The notes beneath the pieces are model-generated. The model was not told where the DNA came from. It saw nothing but the letters and a program-made list of their open reading frames with translations, and did no database searches. From the NCBI GenBank assembly GCA_037953625.1, contig CM075649.1, positions 119,781,290 through 119,845,289 on the forward strand: 64,000 nt of DNA, given 5' to 3'. The DNA comes from Crotalaria pallida (taxonomy: Eukaryota > Streptophyta > Magnoliopsida > Fabales > Fabaceae). The stretch's first letter is position 1; the number at the start of each line of letters is the position of its first letter. Made by a program: the position numbers and the translations under genes. Positions 10,581 through 22,271 of this stretch are shown in pieces.

Positions 10581-11714
10581 AAAAACTTCCGGGAAATCTC
10601 TGACAACGGAAATCTCTTCTATCCTCGGACCATTCTCCCCCACCTCAGTGTTGAACAGACATATGTAACCAGAGGGTTTTGGGTTTCTATAGGTCACGAG
10701 TCTTCTATCACAATCGATGATCACTTGGTTTTGACTTAACCAGTCCATTCCCAAGATCACGTCTAATTGTGCTAAGGGTAAGCAGATCAAATCTACTTTA
10801 GAGGTTTGTCCTAACACTTCTATACAACAGTTAAGACAGGCTCTAGAAACAACTACGGGAGCATTTGTAGGGGTTTCTACTTGCAAAACATAAGGCATTT
10901 CAGACATCATCAAGCCTAATCGGTTTACACATTCATACGAAACGAATGAATGCGTTGCACCAGAGTCAAACAAAACATGGCAAAACTTACCATTAAGCAA
11001 GTATTTACCTTGCACCAGATCAGAAGATCGATTTGCTTCCACACCGCTAAGGGTGAAGACCCTTCCTTGAGTCACCGGTCTATCTGCAGTTCCTCTTGAG
11101 TTGGCCTTGGCTGGTTCCTTGCAATCTCTTGCAAAGTGTCCCGACTTTCCACAGTTAAAACATCCACTTGTCCCCCAACACACACGACCATAGTGGTTGC
11201 GCTTGCACTTGTCACAGAATGGAGCCTCGCTCCGATAATTCCTTCCCTCAGAACCACCAGTTTTTCCTTTGCCTTTTCCCCGACGATCATACGGACCTTT
11301 GCCCCGGTTGTTGAAACCTTTACGCCTTTGAGGTCCATAGCCTTGATTGTCCTTCTTCTCTGAGACTTGCATCTCATCAGCTTTGGTGTCGTCTTCATAC
11401 ATCCTACACATGTCCACGAGTGCAGGAAAACTTTGAATCCGCTGGTAACTAAAAATTGACTTCAACTTTGGCCTCAAACCTCCTTCAAACTTAATGCACT
11501 TGCTCGTCTCATCTGGATTGTTCTGATAGTATGGAGAGTACTTCATCAGCTCTTCAAACTTTGCCGCGTACTCACCCACACTCATGTTACCTTGCTTCAG
11601 CTGCAGGAATTCCACTTCCTTTTTCCTTCTTAGATCCTCAGGAAAATATTTCTGAAGAAATTTTTCCATGAATACTCCCCAGCTTACATCTCTCCCTTCA
11701 TATTGCAGAAGCTG
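10524..11714 (-). pseudogene. gag-pro: M gag C-terminal part and aspartic protease
   Basis: This is the downstream part of M gag, cut at 11714/22272 by S1. It contains the retrotransposon gag core (FLQKYFPEDLRRKKEVEF, VGEYAAKFEELMKYSPYY), a basic Gly/Arg linker, a zinc knuckle CFNCGKSGHFARDC and the protease motif LFDSGATHSFVS, followed by LDVILGMDWL. Near 10580 a single missing base after DFPEVF shifts the frame, and translation ends at a stop at 10524. Upstream codons encoded by the S1 LTR do not belong to gag. The N-terminal part is at 22272-22608. Confidence 0.92.
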
Positions 11715-11719
11715 CATAG
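11715..11719. other. S1 target-site duplication CATAG (left copy)
   Basis: CATAG at 11715-11719 is repeated at 22267-22271 on the other side of S1. This proves S1 inserted as a unit into M gag. Confidence 0.95.
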
Positions 11720-11855
11720 TGTTGGAAACCAACAAGCGGCTCAATATAGTCTAGAGGGGGGGTGAATAGAATATTGAAGCCTTATTACAGATTTTTCGTC
11801 CACCTAAGAGAATGGTTTTATGAAAATAAATTTTCTTAACAATTCAAGTCAGATT

Positions 11856-12039
11856 ACTCGAGTAACTCAAGTCTTCACTCGAGTAATACGCAAGCAAAAA
11901 TAATTTCACTCGAGTATTCAGCAAATCACTCGAGTATTACGAAAGCAAATTTTAAATCACTCGAGTATCAGAAAACCTACTCGAGTAATGTTCATAAACT
12001 GAAAGCAGATTACTCGAGTGACAAGAACTTTACTCGAGT
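11856..12039. repeat. Paired-palindrome array, ACTCGAGT type, four pairs (S1 3' LTR, sense 3' end)
   Basis: ACTCGAGT starts at 11856, 11877, 11908, 11928, 11959, 11979, 12012 and 12032. Spacing within pairs is 21, 20, 20 and 20 bp. The same array in the 5' LTR is at 20872-21055, where the last copy reads ACTCAAGT. The position is close to the sense 3' end, probably transcribed. Confidence 0.95.
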
Positions 12040-12788
12040 AAACTGGGTAAAATTCAATTAAAACTCAGTTTTCAATGAGTTCTTCAAGAATAACAATGCT
12101 ATGATAATTCAACAAATTATGAATGATTAATATGAACAATTTCAAGTAATATTAACAAGCAATTTTAGATCAATTATGTTGAATTAAGAAAACCCCAATC
12201 CTAACCTAAAAATGCAATTGTTAATGAATAAATGCAATACAAGGAATGAAAATAAAAGAGACACAAGGATTTATCCTGGTTCACTTTCACCCACTTGAAA
12301 GCTACTCCAGTCCCCTCTTGAATCAAGAGAGATTCTTCACTAGAAATCTTCAAATGTAGATTTTACAATGTTTTAAGATGCAACTAGATTCTTAGTTCTC
12401 CTATCTTAAAACCCAACACAAAGTGTGTACCAAACACTTTGATCTAATCTACCCCTTTTGAGTATTCTAGATTTCCTTGCTAATTGATTGAAGATGCTTC
12501 CAACCAATCCTCTTTTCTTGCTTTGATTTGATCCTCAAAGTCTTCCTTGTGAGATTCTTCACTTGTGTTGAAACTTCAATGATGCAATCATAAATTGCAA
12601 ATCTTCAACAACCACTAAGAACAAAAATTATGATCTCAAGAATATTTGAACAATGAAAGAAATAAAGTGAAGAATGAAAAGTTCTTTGTTGAATCTTGAT
12701 AGCTCTTGAAAGATGTAAAAATAGCTCTTGAAAGTGTATAGAAAATTGTAAGAATGAATATCTATATATGTGAAAGAGAAAATTAAGT

Positions 12789-12953
12789 CCTTTTATAATT
12801 TTCCAAATACTGATTGAATTACTCGAGTAAACCATATAACATTACTCGATTAAAACATGTCAGATTAAGTTACTCGAGTGATGTGTAAACCATTACTCGA
12901 TTAACCTGTCATGACATAAATTACTCGAGTGAACCAATACTCATTACTCGAGT
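12789..12953 (-). promoter_or_regulatory. Putative S1 promoter: three palindrome pairs directly upstream of a TATA box
   Basis: In sense, TATAAAAGG lies at 12789-12797. Immediately upstream are palindromes starting at 12821, 12844, 12872, 12895, 12923 and 12946. Two of them are the mixed form ACTCGATT. Spacing within each of the three pairs is 23 bp. The LTR 5' copy is at 21805-21969. Confidence 0.65.
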
Positions 12954-13252
12954 GAACTGATCAGAATCTGAATAAAAACAAGGTTTTTCTAAAAGGATTT
13001 TCACAAAACTTTTAATAGAGCTATTTAATCAAGATTTAAAATATCTTCACTCTTAATCAAACATTATTTAAATATTCTTAAAATCACCTAAGCTACCCAC
13101 ACCAATGAGATGCATTGCATAAAAATAAAGATTACATTGAAATAGAATTAATAAAAATCCTAATTCTAATCTTCATGTGGTGTAGCTTGCTTGTTGCCAA
13201 TGTTGTTGCTTGGAGAGAGATTGTTAGCATCAAAACATGAGAATCCTACAAA

Positions 13253-13395
13253 CTCCCCCTTTTTGATGATGACAAACCTCCTTTGCAATTAAGCACTAGT
13301 TTTAACATACTCCCCCTAAATGTAAAACACCTAGGAAAAATGTAATAAAACTTAACCTACAAGAACAACATCAACAAAATATTCTCCCCCTTTTG
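13253..13395 (-). other. S1 polypurine tracts (three)
   Basis: Sense purine runs AAAAGGGGGAG lie next to the 3' LTR (13253-13264), near 13312-13318 and near 13384-13395. S2 has the same three-tract layout. The one touching the LTR is the likely functional primer. Repeated polypurine tracts are a reported Sirevirus trait. Confidence 0.7.
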
Positions 13396-13801
13396 GCATC
13401 ATTAAAAAGATAGTAAAGTTGAGAAAAGTCCTTTGCCAAAAGTTGAAGGTAAGTAGTTCACAATGGTAAAAAAATAACATTAAAAACAATACCAAAATAA
13501 ACCACAATAGTGCCACAACGAATATAAACGCACAACGAATATAGCACCATAATCCAATAATAGTAGAGTATCACACTAAGCAGCAAATCATAGTGTAAAG
13601 CAAAACAAATAAAAAAAAACATCAACCATAGCAAATAAGCAAACGAAACTAACCAAACTAGACCATACACAAGGTCCTAAAACATAGTAGCAACAGAGTC
13701 AGGAACATGAAACAGAAACATAAACAGAACATAGTCAGAAATATGCATATGAAACATGAAATAGAAATCAAGCAGGCAAAACATCATCAGCATCCACAGG
13801 T

Positions 13802-14998
13802 CTAGGAATCAGGTGGAGGAGGAGGGAAATGGTGAGAAAATAGGCCAGACATATAATCCATTAAACGATGCTCCATGGCAATATTCTTCACATCCTGTCT
13901 CATCTCCAACTGAGCAAATTGAGCATTGATGTGCTCAACCAATGACTCATGAGTAGCCTGTGCATCAAATGGAGTACCAAGATTGTCCAAATTGATATAG
14001 TCCTCAATGCGATCGGTATCCATCGGATCAGTAGAAGAAGGAGGAGCAGAAGAAGATGCACCAGCCCTATCACCAAGTAAAGTCCTTTTCCTAGAACCTG
14101 AAGCACTTACAACCTTAGCAGCTTCAACCATTTCCTTAATCTGTGATTTCCATAACCAAGTGCGACTTTCCCTATGCCAAGCAATTTTCATATAACTAAT
14201 GTGTGAATCATTAAGACACCAGTTATTTTTCTTTTCCGTCACAGCTGGCTCATCATCAGGGATTGGAACACGGTAATACCTCATTATTTTGGTAACATGC
14301 ATAGGATATGGCAAGAATTGGGTAGGAGGAGATTGTGCAGCAGCTTCCATACGAGCGAAAAACATTTTATTCCAATTCATCTCATATCTCTTTTTGATCC
14401 CATGAAACAAAATAAGATCATCATCTCCCAATTGAGCATAATTTTGATTGCATTTTGGAATCAAACAATAAGAAACAATGTACATGAGCACTCTATCCAC
14501 AACATGCAAAGGTGATACAGTTCTAGTAGTCCTATCACTCCAAGATTCACCAGTACGCAACAAATCAGTATAAATCTTATTAGTATCCACATCCAAATCC
14601 AGACAAGCATCATCACCAATAAAAGTTCCCTTGTTTTCTAAACCAAACAACATTGTCAAATCTTCAGGCTTTATAACAAAATGATGTCCTCTAACCATTG
14701 TTTGATACTCACCATCTAGCTTAGAAAAATTCTGATAAAATTGTCTGACAAGCCTAGGGTAATAATGAGTCTCAAATTCTAAAAACCGCTTCAAATTCTG
14801 AAATTCCAAATCCTCTACAAATGAAAATTGCTCCTTATGCAACCAAGCAAACTTAACATACCGTGTAAGACCAAAAGAGCGATTGATAAAATTCGGTTCC
14901 CGCAAGTCTCGGTTAATTCCAGAAAACCAGGGGTCATTACGGCCTGCTCCTTGCTTTGCTTTCTTTCGAGGAGGTTGAGATTGTGAGGAAGAAGACAT
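13802..14998 (-). CDS. S1 extra ORF (ORF3) downstream of pol, 398 aa
   Basis: This uninterrupted ORF lies where SIRE1-type elements carry their envelope-like gene. I choose the ATG at 14998 (MSSSSQSQPPRKKAK) because the S2 homologue starts with the same kind of Ser-rich, basic sequence; the frame is open 72 codons further upstream through CT-rich leader. The core (FLEFETHYYPRLVRQFYQNF, MVRGHHFVIKPEDLTMLFGL) fits what I know as the putative plant transposon protein domain (PF20167). An NLS-like PPRKKAK stands at the N-terminus, and the C-terminus is helical and ends PPPPPDS. I see no signal peptide, membrane span or furin-like site, so an envelope role is doubtful. Confidence 0.72.
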   Translation of the reverse strand: MSSSSQSQPPRKKAKQGAGRNDPWFSGINRDLREPNFINRSFGLTRYVKFAWLHKEQFSFVEDLEFQNLKRFLEFETHYYPRLVRQFYQNFSKLDGEYQTMVRGHHFVIKPEDLTMLFGLENKGTFIGDDACLDLDVDTNKIYTDLLRTGESWSDRTTRTVSPLHVVDRVLMYIVSYCLIPKCNQNYAQLGDDDLILFHGIKKRYEMNWNKMFFARMEAAAQSPPTQFLPYPMHVTKIMRYYRVPIPDDEPAVTEKKNNWCLNDSHISYMKIAWHRESRTWLWKSQIKEMVEAAKVVSASGSRKRTLLGDRAGASSSAPPSSTDPMDTDRIEDYINLDNLGTPFDAQATHESLVEHINAQFAQLEMRQDVKNIAMEHRLMDYMSGLFSHHFPPPPPDS

Positions 14999-15280
14999 TG
15001 ATTCAGAAAGTGCAAATTCGGTTTTGAGGTTAGGGTTTTGATTTGGGAATTTTCGGATTTTGGGTAAAATTGGTGAAAATGATGAATGAAATGAGTAGAA
15101 ATGATGATATAATAATGAAATATGGAAGAAATGGATATGATTTGAGAAGATTTGTGGCTGAAAATGATGATTTGATGAAGATTCGTATGAGAGAGAAGAG
15201 AGAACGACGAACAAGAGAGAGAAAGAAACTTGAAAAAATGATGCAGTTTCAACAGTTCAGAGTTTAAAATCACATAAGTT

Positions 15281-15505
15281 ACTCGAGTGATGTTCATGCA
15301 TTACTCGAGTGATTCGAGCAGTAATCGAGTGAAAAGAAATGTTACTCGAGTGTGCCGAAGATTAAAAAATTTTTACTCGAGTGATGGATGAACTAATCGA
15401 GTGATATGAAAGTCATTTTAAAATTAATCGAGTGACAAACAGAATTACTCGAGTAATACGAAAGAGATTTTAAAATTACTCGAGTAAAATATCTGTTACT
15501 CGAGT
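15281..15505. repeat. Paired-palindrome array upstream of S1 ORF3, five pairs
   Basis: Palindromes (ACTCGAGT, plus the variant AATCGAGT) start at 15281, 15303, 15323, 15344, 15375, 15395, 15426, 15447, 15478 and 15498. Spacing within pairs is 22, 21, 20, 21 and 20 bp. The array lies between pol and ORF3, about 280 bp upstream of the ORF3 ATG. A CT-rich leader-like stretch separates the two, as in a promoter. Confidence 0.9.
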
Positions 15506-15754
15506 GAATTGTCCAGAATTTTAAAAATATCAATTTTTCATGCAAAAACATTTTTCATACACAAACACATAGAAACACTTAGCATTTAGCAAGTAACACA
15601 CATACAAATAAAGCAATTAACATATTATAGAAAACATACACACATAACTACATATAAAAAAAAAATAAGAAACACTTTAATAAGATACAACAACTCAAAA
15701 TACAAATCACATTGAAATAGGCTTGAAGGTGATTTCGAAAAGCATCAAATACAA

Positions 15755-18079
15755 TTAGCTAATAGTTGATTCATCAAAAATACCAAGTTCTCTTCGAATC
15801 TTATAAAATGTGTCCCTTGGTAATGGTTTTGTAAAGATATCAGCTAATTGATCCGAAGTTTGAACAAACTCAATAACACAATCACCTTTTTGAACATGAT
15901 CTCTCAAAAAGTGATGCCTAATTTCAATATGCTTTGTCCTTGAGTGTAATACTGGATTTTTAGTCAAATTAATTGCCGAAGTGTTATCACACTTTATAGG
16001 AATTTTTGTCAAATTTAAACCAAAGTCAGATAATTGTTGTTTCATCCATAAAAGTTGTGCACAACAACTACCTGCAGCTATGTATTCGGCCTCCGCGGTT
16101 GATAAAGCTACACAATTTTGCTTTTTAGAAAACCACGATACAAGTGAATTACCAATTAAATGGCATGTTCCGCTTGTACTTTTTCGCTCAACTTTATAAC
16201 CGGCAAAGTCAGAGTCCGAATAACCTATAAGTTTTAGAAAAGCATCCCTAGGATAATAAAGTCCAGTATTCATTGTACCCTTTAAGTATTTCATTATTCT
16301 TTTGACAGCAGTTAGATGCGACTCTTTCGGTTTTGCTTGAAAACGTGCACACATACATACACTAAACATGATGTCAGGCCTAGATGCAGTTAAGTATAAC
16401 AAACTACCTATAATACCACGATACTTCGTTACCTCTACCGCTTTTCCAGCCTCATCTTGATCTAGGTAGCATGCAACGCTCATTGGTGTAGAAGCGGATT
16501 TGCACGAATCCATCCCAAAACGTTTGAGAAGCTCTCTACAATATTTACTCTGATGAATATAAATACCATCATTAAGCTGCTTTATTTGAAGGCCAAGAAA
16601 GAATGTAAGCTCTCCCATCATCGACATCTCGAATTCGCTTTGCATCAAGTCTGAAAACTTCTTACACAAGTTATCGTTAGTAGCACCAAATATAATATCG
16701 TCAACATATATTTGAACCAATAAAATATCCTTACCGGAACGTTCAATAAAAAGTGTAGTGTCAACAGTGCCTCGTTTAAAACCTTTCTGTAATAAAAAAT
16801 TGCTTAGTCGGTCGTACCAAGCTCTAGGAGCTTGTTTCAAACCGTACAAAGCCTTTTTCAGTTTGAAAACGTAGTCCGGATGCTCAAAATTCTCGAATCC
16901 GGGAGGTTGTGACACGTAAACTTCTTCTTGAATGTATCCGTTAAGAAAGGCGCTCTTAACATCCATTTGATACAATTTAAAATTCATTATCGAAGCAAAA
17001 GCGAGAAGAATACGAATAGCTTCTAGTCTAGCAACATGAGCATATGTCTCATCGTAATCGATTCCTTCTTCTTGACTATAACCTTGTGCTACCAACCTAG
17101 CTTTATTCCTAACAATAATACCCGATTCATCTAACTTATTCCTATAGATCCACTGAGTACCAATTACAGGACCATCATCGGGTTTTGGCACAAGCTCCCA
17201 AACTTGGTTTCTTTCAAATTGATTTAATTCTTCTTGCATGGCCATAATCCAATGATCATCTTGAAGAGCCTCTTTGATACTTTTAGGTTCTATTTGAGAT
17301 ACAAAGGCAACATAATAACAGAAATTATTTAAAGTGCATCGGGTTACCACTCCCTTTGCAATGTCACCTAAGATGTTAGAAATCGGATGATTTTTGTTTG
17401 ATTTCCAAGCTATTGGTAAATGAGATTGAATCTCTTGTGCTAAGTCTTTATCTTGTGCTTGCACCTCTCCATCTTCAATTTGATTCTCTTCCATTTGTTG
17501 TGGTGTTGACTTCTCATGATCAAAAAATGTACCTATAATATCATCATCACAAGAAACAACACAATCTTCTTTCGAAGATTCATCAAATACAACATGCACT
17601 GATTCCTCAACGGTTAATGTTCTTATATTGTAGACTCTATATGCTTTGCTATGGGTTGAATAACCTATGAATATGCCTTCGTCGGCTTTGGAGTCAAACT
17701 TGCCGACCGGTTCCTTTCCGTTATTTAAAACAAACACCTTACACCCAAAAACATGAAAATGTGGAATATTTGGCTTTCGCCCTTTTAAAAGTTCATAAGG
17801 TGTTTTATTTAAATGCGGATGAATAAGAACCCTATTAAGCACATAACAAGCAGTGTTTACTGCATCAGCCCAAAAATATTTAGGAACATTTGATTCTATC
17901 AACATAGTACGAGCAAGTTCCACTAATATTCTATTTTTTCTTTCTACAACTCCGTTTTGCTCCGGAGTCCTAGGGGCCGAAAATTGATGATCAATACCAA
18001 ACTCATCACAAAACGCATCAATCCTAGTGTTTTCAAACTCACCTCCGTGATCACTTCTAATAGACACAATTTTCAAACT
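15755..18079 (-). CDS. pol: S1 pol: integrase core, reverse transcriptase, RNase H (773 aa)
   Basis: Ty1/copia order IN-RT-RH. The integrase shows [10 protein letters not shown] and [11 protein letters not shown] (second D and E of DDE). The RT shows [29 protein letters not shown] and the catalytic [10 protein letters not shown]. The RNase H shows [16 protein letters not shown] and [14 protein letters not shown] at the end. There are no internal stops. It starts without a Met because a one-base deletion near 18080 separates it from the preceding pol ORF; the intact S2 sequence at the same place reads through. The stop lies just before a 240-bp AT-rich stretch leading to the ORF3 array. Confidence 0.95.
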   Translation of the reverse strand, partial: SLKIVSIRSDHGGEFENTRIDAFCDEFGIDHQFSAPRTPEQNGVVERKNRILVELARTMLIESNVPKYFWADAVNTACYVLNRVLIHPHLNKTPYELLKGRKPNIPHFHVFGCKVFVLNNGKEPVGKFDSKADEGIFIGYSTHSKAYRVYNIRTLTVEESVHVVFDESSKEDCVVSCDDDIIGTFFDHEKSTPQQMEENQIEDGEVQAQDKDLAQEIQSHLPIAWKSNKNHPISNILGDIAKGVVTRCTLNNFCYYVAFVSQIEPKSIKEALQDDHWIMAMQEELNQFERNQVWELVPKPDDGPVIGTQWIYRNKLDESGIIVRNKARLVAQGYSQEEGIDYDETYAHVARLEAIRILLAFASIMNFKLYQMDVKSAFLNGYIQEEVYVSQPPGFENFEHPDYVFKLKKALYGLKQAPRAWYDRLSNFLLQKGFKRGTVDTTLFIERSGKDILLVQIYVDDIIFGATNDNLCKKFSDLMQSEFEMSMMGELTFFLGLQIKQLNDGIYIHQSKYCRELLKRFGMDSCKSASTPMSVACYLDQDEAGKAVEVTKYRGIIGSLLYLTASRPDIMFSVCMCARFQAKPKESHLTAVKRIMKYLKGTMNTGLYYPRDAFLKLIGYSDSDFAGYKVERKSTSGTCHLIGNSLVSWFSKKQNCVALSTAEAEYIAAGSCCAQLLWMKQQLSDFGLNLTKIPIKCDNTSAINLTKNPVLHSRTKHIEIRHHFLRDHVQKGDCVIEFVQTSDQLADIFTKPLPRDTFYKIRRELGIFDESTIS

Positions 18080-18858
18080 TATTGATTTTGGATGAGTTTG
18101 GCAAACTTTTTAAAACATTTATAAACTTCACTTTTTGCGGATAAGAATAAAGTCCATGTGAATCTAGTAAAATCGTCTACTAAAACAAATCCATAGTAAT
18201 TGCCACCTAAACTTTTAATTTGTGAAGGGCCAAACAAATCCATATGGATTAGCTCCAAAGGCTTTGTTGTGCTTATCACATTTTTAGGTTTAAAAGAACT
18301 TTTAACTTTCTTGCACTTTTGACAAGAGTCACAAATGCCATCAAGCTTAAAATTTAGTTTAGGCAAACCAATTACTAAATCTTTTCGCAAAAGTTTGTTT
18401 AATTGATTCACATTCACATGAGCAATTCGTCTATGCCAAAGACGAATTTCATCAACAAAAGATTTGAAACATTTTGAAAATAGTGAAGTTATCTCATCCA
18501 AATCAATTAAGTAAGTGTTATTAGAGCGACGACCAACAAACTTAACACTATCATCTATAGAAGACTTAATAAAACATAATTCCGGAGTAAAAGTCACATA
18601 ATTGCCCATATCGCATAGTTGGCTTATACTAAGCAAGTTGTGTTCTAAGCCTTCTACGTATAGGACATTTTCTATGACAAGGTTAGATACGTTACCGATC
18701 TTCCCGACTCCTAGAATTTTGCCCTTGTTGTTGTCGCCGTATGTCACAAATCCATCACTTTTCGGAGTAAGTTCCATGAAGTGCGTTTTGTCTCCCGTCA
18801 TGTGTCTCGAACAACCACTATCCAAGTACCATTTGCGCTCTTTGGTTCGAAGACACAC
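18079..18858 (-). CDS. pol: S1 pol: protease motif, GAG-pre-integrase zinc finger, integrase start
   Basis: N-terminal pol section of 259 codons. It contains the aspartic protease motif [11 protein letters not shown], the H-H-C-C finger ([10 protein letters not shown], then CDSCQKCK) and the first integrase Asp (IHMDLFGPS). It ends at a frameshift stop, LIQNQ, beyond which 15755-18079 continues. The first in-frame codon is GTG (ATG in S2), immediately after TTTTTTTTGTAG, so pol is not simply continuous with gag. Internal start, frameshifting or splicing are all possible. Confidence 0.92.
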   Translation of the reverse strand: MCLRTKERKWYLDSGCSRHMTGDKTHFMELTPKSDGFVTYGDNNKGKILGVGKIGNVSNLVIENVLYVEGLEHNLLSISQLCDMGNYVTFTPELCFIKSSIDDSVKFVGRRSNNTYLIDLDEITSLFSKCFKSFVDEIRLWHRRIAHVNVNQLNKLLRKDLVIGLPKLNFKLDGICDSCQKCKKVKSSFKPKNVISTTKPLELIHMDLFGPSQIKSLGGNYYGFVLVDDFTRFTWTLFLSAKSEVYKCFKKFAKLIQNQ

Positions 18859-18872
18859 CTACAAAAAAAATA

Positions 18873-20660
18873 TCATTTGGTTGACTTAGGTACCCAAGTG
18901 GTCTTGGGTCCTTTGTTGTTAGCATGGGGAGAAGTCCCCTTAACAATCCAAATATATTCACCGCTTGGTATACCAAATTTCTTTATATTACATTTATTCG
19001 TGGTATGCCCAAAGATCCCACAATAATGGCAAGTTGGGTTTTTAGAAATCTTATTCTTTGAAAATCCACCAACTTTGCGATAATTGCGTTTCTTAGGTTT
19101 GGTATAGCCAAGACCGGATCTATTGCTATTGTTCCTTTGAGGTGAAAGCAAATGATCTAATGAAGTATCTCCTTTCATGAGCCTTGCAAGTCGATCATTC
19201 AAATTAAAAACTTCTTTTTCCAAAGACTTGCAATTTTCACAAGATGGAGTCTCATTTGATTTCAATTCACAATTGCATGTAGAGTTTGCATAAATGAGTT
19301 CAAGAGTTTCATTTTGAAGCTTAAGTTCTTCTAAATCTTTTTGAAGTTCAATTATCTTTTCATGTTGCTTCATTATGAAATTCTTTCTTTCAACATTTAT
19401 TTTAGCAAGTTTCTTCAACTCTTTATGCATCTTTACATACACATTGTACAACTCATTGAATGAAGGAGAATTAGAACTAGAGCTAGCATCGGAAAGATAA
19501 TCTACCTCATTGACGTTGTCACTTGATTTAATGCTCGAAGATTCCTCTTCATCAAGCTTCGTCATCAAACATAGATTTGCAAGTTCTTCATCATCCGATG
19601 AGCTAGATGTTGATTGACTCTCCTCTTCATCCCATACTATGTAAGCCCTTTTTCCTTTAGATGAGTTGAACTTAGAGTTGTCACCTTCCGACTTCTTAGA
19701 ATGATTTGGGCATTTTGATCGATAGTGACCAAGCTTTCCACACCCATGACACTTGATGTGATCCTTGTTAGTCTTATTTCTTGGTTGTGAATCCTTAGAA
19801 TCTCTTTGTCTATTCTTATTAAAGTTTCCCTTACTCTTAAAGAACCTACCAAGCTTTTTAACTAGCAAGCCAAGGGTCTCATCATCTATATCGGAGTCCG
19901 AGTCATCCACTTGAGAATTTTCCTCTTGTTCCTTAAGAGATTTTGAAGTTGATTTAAGAGCAATCCCCTTTTTCTTTCTATCGGCATCTTCATTCATGGA
20001 TAACCGTCCAAGCTCCATTTCATGTTCTTGAAGTTTTCCGAATAGAGTTGCTAAATCAATTTGATCCACGTCTCTAGCTTCCATAATGGCCGTCACCTTA
20101 GGTTGCCATTCCCTTCTAAGACATCTCAAAATCTTATTAACAACTTCACCATTAGTAATAACTTTTCCAAGTGCAGAAAGATGATTTATGATATGAGTGA
20201 ACCGCTTTTGCATGTCACCTATATTTTCATTAGGTAACATACGAAAGAGTTCATATTCATGCATGAGTGTATTTAGCCTAGCCCTTCTAACCTCCGAAGT
20301 GCCCTCATGTGTGACTTGTAATGTGTCCCACATTTGTTTAGCATCAACACATTGAGATACTCGAAAGAACTCATCATAAGAAAGAGCGGACGTGATGATA
20401 TTTTTAGCTTTTAAATCAAATGCAACTTTCTTCTTATCATCATTGTCCCAACTCGATTGAGGTTTGATTGAAACAACATCATTTACTTTCGTTTGAGGAA
20501 CAAAAGGTCCATTCTCTATGGCGTTCCAAATTTCCATATCTATGGCTTGAATAAAGATTTTCATGCGGACCTTCCAATAAGCATAACCCTCACCATTGAA
20601 TAGTGGAGGACGATTAATGGAAGTTCCTTCACCACCAAAAGGATTTGAAATTGAGCCCAT
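18873..20660 (-). CDS. gag: S1 gag (595 aa)
   Basis: SIRE1-type gag from the ATG at 20660 ([12 protein letters not shown]). The N-terminal copia gag domain has [21 protein letters not shown] zinc knuckle [14 protein letters not shown] lies near residue 310, and a second, [14 protein letters not shown], near residue 560. Between them is a long heptad-like Leu/Lys/Glu stretch ([32 protein letters not shown]), a likely coiled coil as reported for Sirevirus gag. It ends with the stop at 18873. No internal stop or frameshift is seen. Confidence 0.95.
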   Translation of the reverse strand: MGSISNPFGGEGTSINRPPLFNGEGYAYWKVRMKIFIQAIDMEIWNAIENGPFVPQTKVNDVVSIKPQSSWDNDDKKKVAFDLKAKNIITSALSYDEFFRVSQCVDAKQMWDTLQVTHEGTSEVRRARLNTLMHEYELFRMLPNENIGDMQKRFTHIINHLSALGKVITNGEVVNKILRCLRREWQPKVTAIMEARDVDQIDLATLFGKLQEHEMELGRLSMNEDADRKKKGIALKSTSKSLKEQEENSQVDDSDSDIDDETLGLLVKKLGRFFKSKGNFNKNRQRDSKDSQPRNKTNKDHIKCHGCGKLGHYRSKCPNHSKKSEGDNSKFNSSKGKRAYIVWDEEESQSTSSSSDDEELANLCLMTKLDEEESSSIKSSDNVNEVDYLSDASSSSNSPSFNELYNVYVKMHKELKKLAKINVERKNFIMKQHEKIIELQKDLEELKLQNETLELIYANSTCNCELKSNETPSCENCKSLEKEVFNLNDRLARLMKGDTSLDHLLSPQRNNSNRSGLGYTKPKKRNYRKVGGFSKNKISKNPTCHYCGIFGHTTNKCNIKKFGIPSGEYIWIVKGTSPHANNKGPKTTWVPKSTK

Positions 20661-20721
20661 TGTTTCCAAGTAAAAAGGATCTTTTCGAAAAAGCTTTTTA
20701 AGGCTCGTATTTTTCGTCCGA

Positions 20722-20733
20722 GCTCTGATACCA
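20722..20733 (-). other. S1 primer-binding site (initiator Met-tRNA)
   Basis: The sense sequence TGGTATCAGAGC lies two bases inside the 5' LTR edge at 20736. It is complementary to the 3' end of plant initiator-methionine tRNA and fixes the element orientation. Confidence 0.95.
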
Positions 20734-20735
20734 CT

Positions 20736-22266
20736 TGTTGGAAACCAACAAGCGGCTCAATATAGTCTAGAGGGGGGGTGAATAGAATATTGAAGCCTTA
20801 TTACAGATTTTTCGTCCACCTAAGAGAATGGTTTTATGAAAATAAATTTTCTTAACAATTCAAGTCAAATTACTCGAGTAACTCAAGTCTTAACTCGAGT
20901 AATACACAAGCAAAAATAATTTCACTCGAGTATTCAGCAAATCACTCGAGTATTACGAAAGCAAATTTTAAATCACTCGAGTATCAGAAAACCTACTCGA
21001 GTAATGTTCATAAACTGAAAGCAGATTACTCGAGTGACAAGAACTTTACTCAAGTAAACTGGGTAAAATTCAATTAAAACTCAGTTTTCAATGAGTTCTT
21101 CAAGAATAACAATGCTATGATAATTCAACAAATTATGAATGATTAATATGAACAATTTCAAGTAATATTAACAAGCAATTTTAGATCAATTATGTTGAAT
21201 TAAGAAAACCCCAATCCTAACCTAAAAATGCAATTGTTAATGAATAAATGCAATACAAGGAATGAAAATAAAAGAGACACAAGGATTTATCCTGGTTCAC
21301 TTTCACCCACTTGAAAGCTACTCCAGTCCCCTCTTGAATCAAGAGAGATTCTTCACTAGAAATCTTCAAATGTAGATTTTACAATGTTTTAAGATGCAAC
21401 TAGATTCTTAGTTCTCCTATCTTAAAACCCAACACAAAGTGTGTACCAAACACTTTGATCTAATCTACCCCTTTTGAGTATTCTAGATTTCCTTGCTAAT
21501 TGATTGAAGATGCTTCCAACCAATCCTCTTTTCTTGCTTTGATTTGATCCTCAAAGTCTTCCTTGTGAGATTCTTCACTTGTGTTGAAACTTCAATGATG
21601 CAATCATAAATTGCAAATCTTCAACAACCACTAAGAACAAAAATTATGATCTCAAGAATATTTGAACAATGAAAGAAATAAAGTGAAGAATGAAAAGTTC
21701 TTTGTTGAATCTTGATAGCTCTTGAAAGATGTAAAAATAGCTCTTGAAAGTGTATAGAAAATTGTAAGAATGAATATCTATATATGTGAAAGAGAAAATT
21801 AAGTCCTTTTATAATTTTCCAAATACTGATTGAATTACTCGAGTAAACCATATAACATTACTCGATTAAAACATGTCAGATTAAGTTACTCGAGTGATGT
21901 GTAAACCATTACTCGATTAACCTGTCATGACATAAATTACTCGAGTGAACCAATACTCATTACTCGAGTGAACTGATCAGAATCTGAATAAAAACAAGGT
22001 TTTTCTAAAAGGATTTTCACAAAACTTTTAATAGAGCTATTTAATCAAGATTTAAAATATCTTCACTCTTAATCAAACATTATTTAAATATTCTTAAAAT
22101 CACCTAAGCTACCCACACCAATGAGATGCATTGCATAAAAATAAAGATTACATTGAAATAGAATTAATAAAAATCCTAATTCTAATCTTCATGTGGTGTA
22201 GCTTGCTTGTTGCCAATGTTGTTGCTTGGAGAGAGATTGTTAGCATCAAAACATGAGAATCCTACA
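20736..22266 (-). repeat. S1 5' LTR (1531 bp)
   Basis: It has the same length and boundaries as the 3' copy. Differences by eye are AGATT/AAATT, TTCACTC/TTAACTC, TACGCAAG/TACACAAG and ACTCGAGT/ACTCAAGT, all in the array region. Two of the four fit deamination of a methylated CpG. The arrays are at 20872-21055 and 21805-21969. Confidence 0.95.
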
Positions 22267-22271
22267 CATAG

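Larger units (their letters stand above)
11720..13250 (-). repeat. S1 3' LTR (1531 bp)
   Basis: The plus-strand boundaries are TGTTGGAAACC at 11720 and GAATCCTACA at 13250. The sense start TGTAGGATTCTC abuts a polypurine tract. It contains one palindrome array just upstream of a TATA box and a second near its sense 3' end. It has no ORF of note. Confidence 0.95.
11720..22266 (-). mobile_element. Element S1: Ty1/copia Sirevirus (SIRE1-like), almost intact, minus strand
   Basis: The element is 10,547 bp with two 1531-bp LTRs (11720-13250, 20736-22266), ends TGTTGG and CCTACA, and TSD CATAG. It has a Met-tRNA primer site, gag, protease, integrase, RT, RNase H, an extra ORF between pol and the 3' LTR, and several polypurine tracts. 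The large size, coiled-coil gag and extra ORF are typical of Sireviruses. By eye I find only four differences between the LTRs, all in 11853-12037 against its counterpart, so insertion was very recent. The only coding damage seen is a one-base deletion between the two pol ORFs (about 18080). Confidence 0.95.

Noticed and set aside
8730..11363. Plus-strand ORFs across M gag-pol (for example 9507-9779, 11136-11363)
   Set aside because: They are antisense shadows of the pol and gag frames, with no motif.
12605..12835. 76-aa minus-strand ORF in the S1 LTR (identical at 21621-21851)
   Set aside because: Identical only because the two LTRs are nearly identical. It overlaps the TATA region and array, and composition is Phe/Ile/Ser-rich without a family.
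14999..15214. N-terminal extension of S1 ORF3 (72 codons), at first sight a hydrophobic leader for an envelope protein
   Set aside because: It is translation of a CT-rich leader (His/Ser/Phe-rich), not shared by S2. The downstream ATG matches the S2 start.
6026..15505. ACTCGAGT and AATCGATT boxes as restriction-site cloning artefacts (XhoI, ClaI)
   Set aside because: They occur dozens of times in identical positions in both LTRs of M and S1 and in several families, with target duplications intact.
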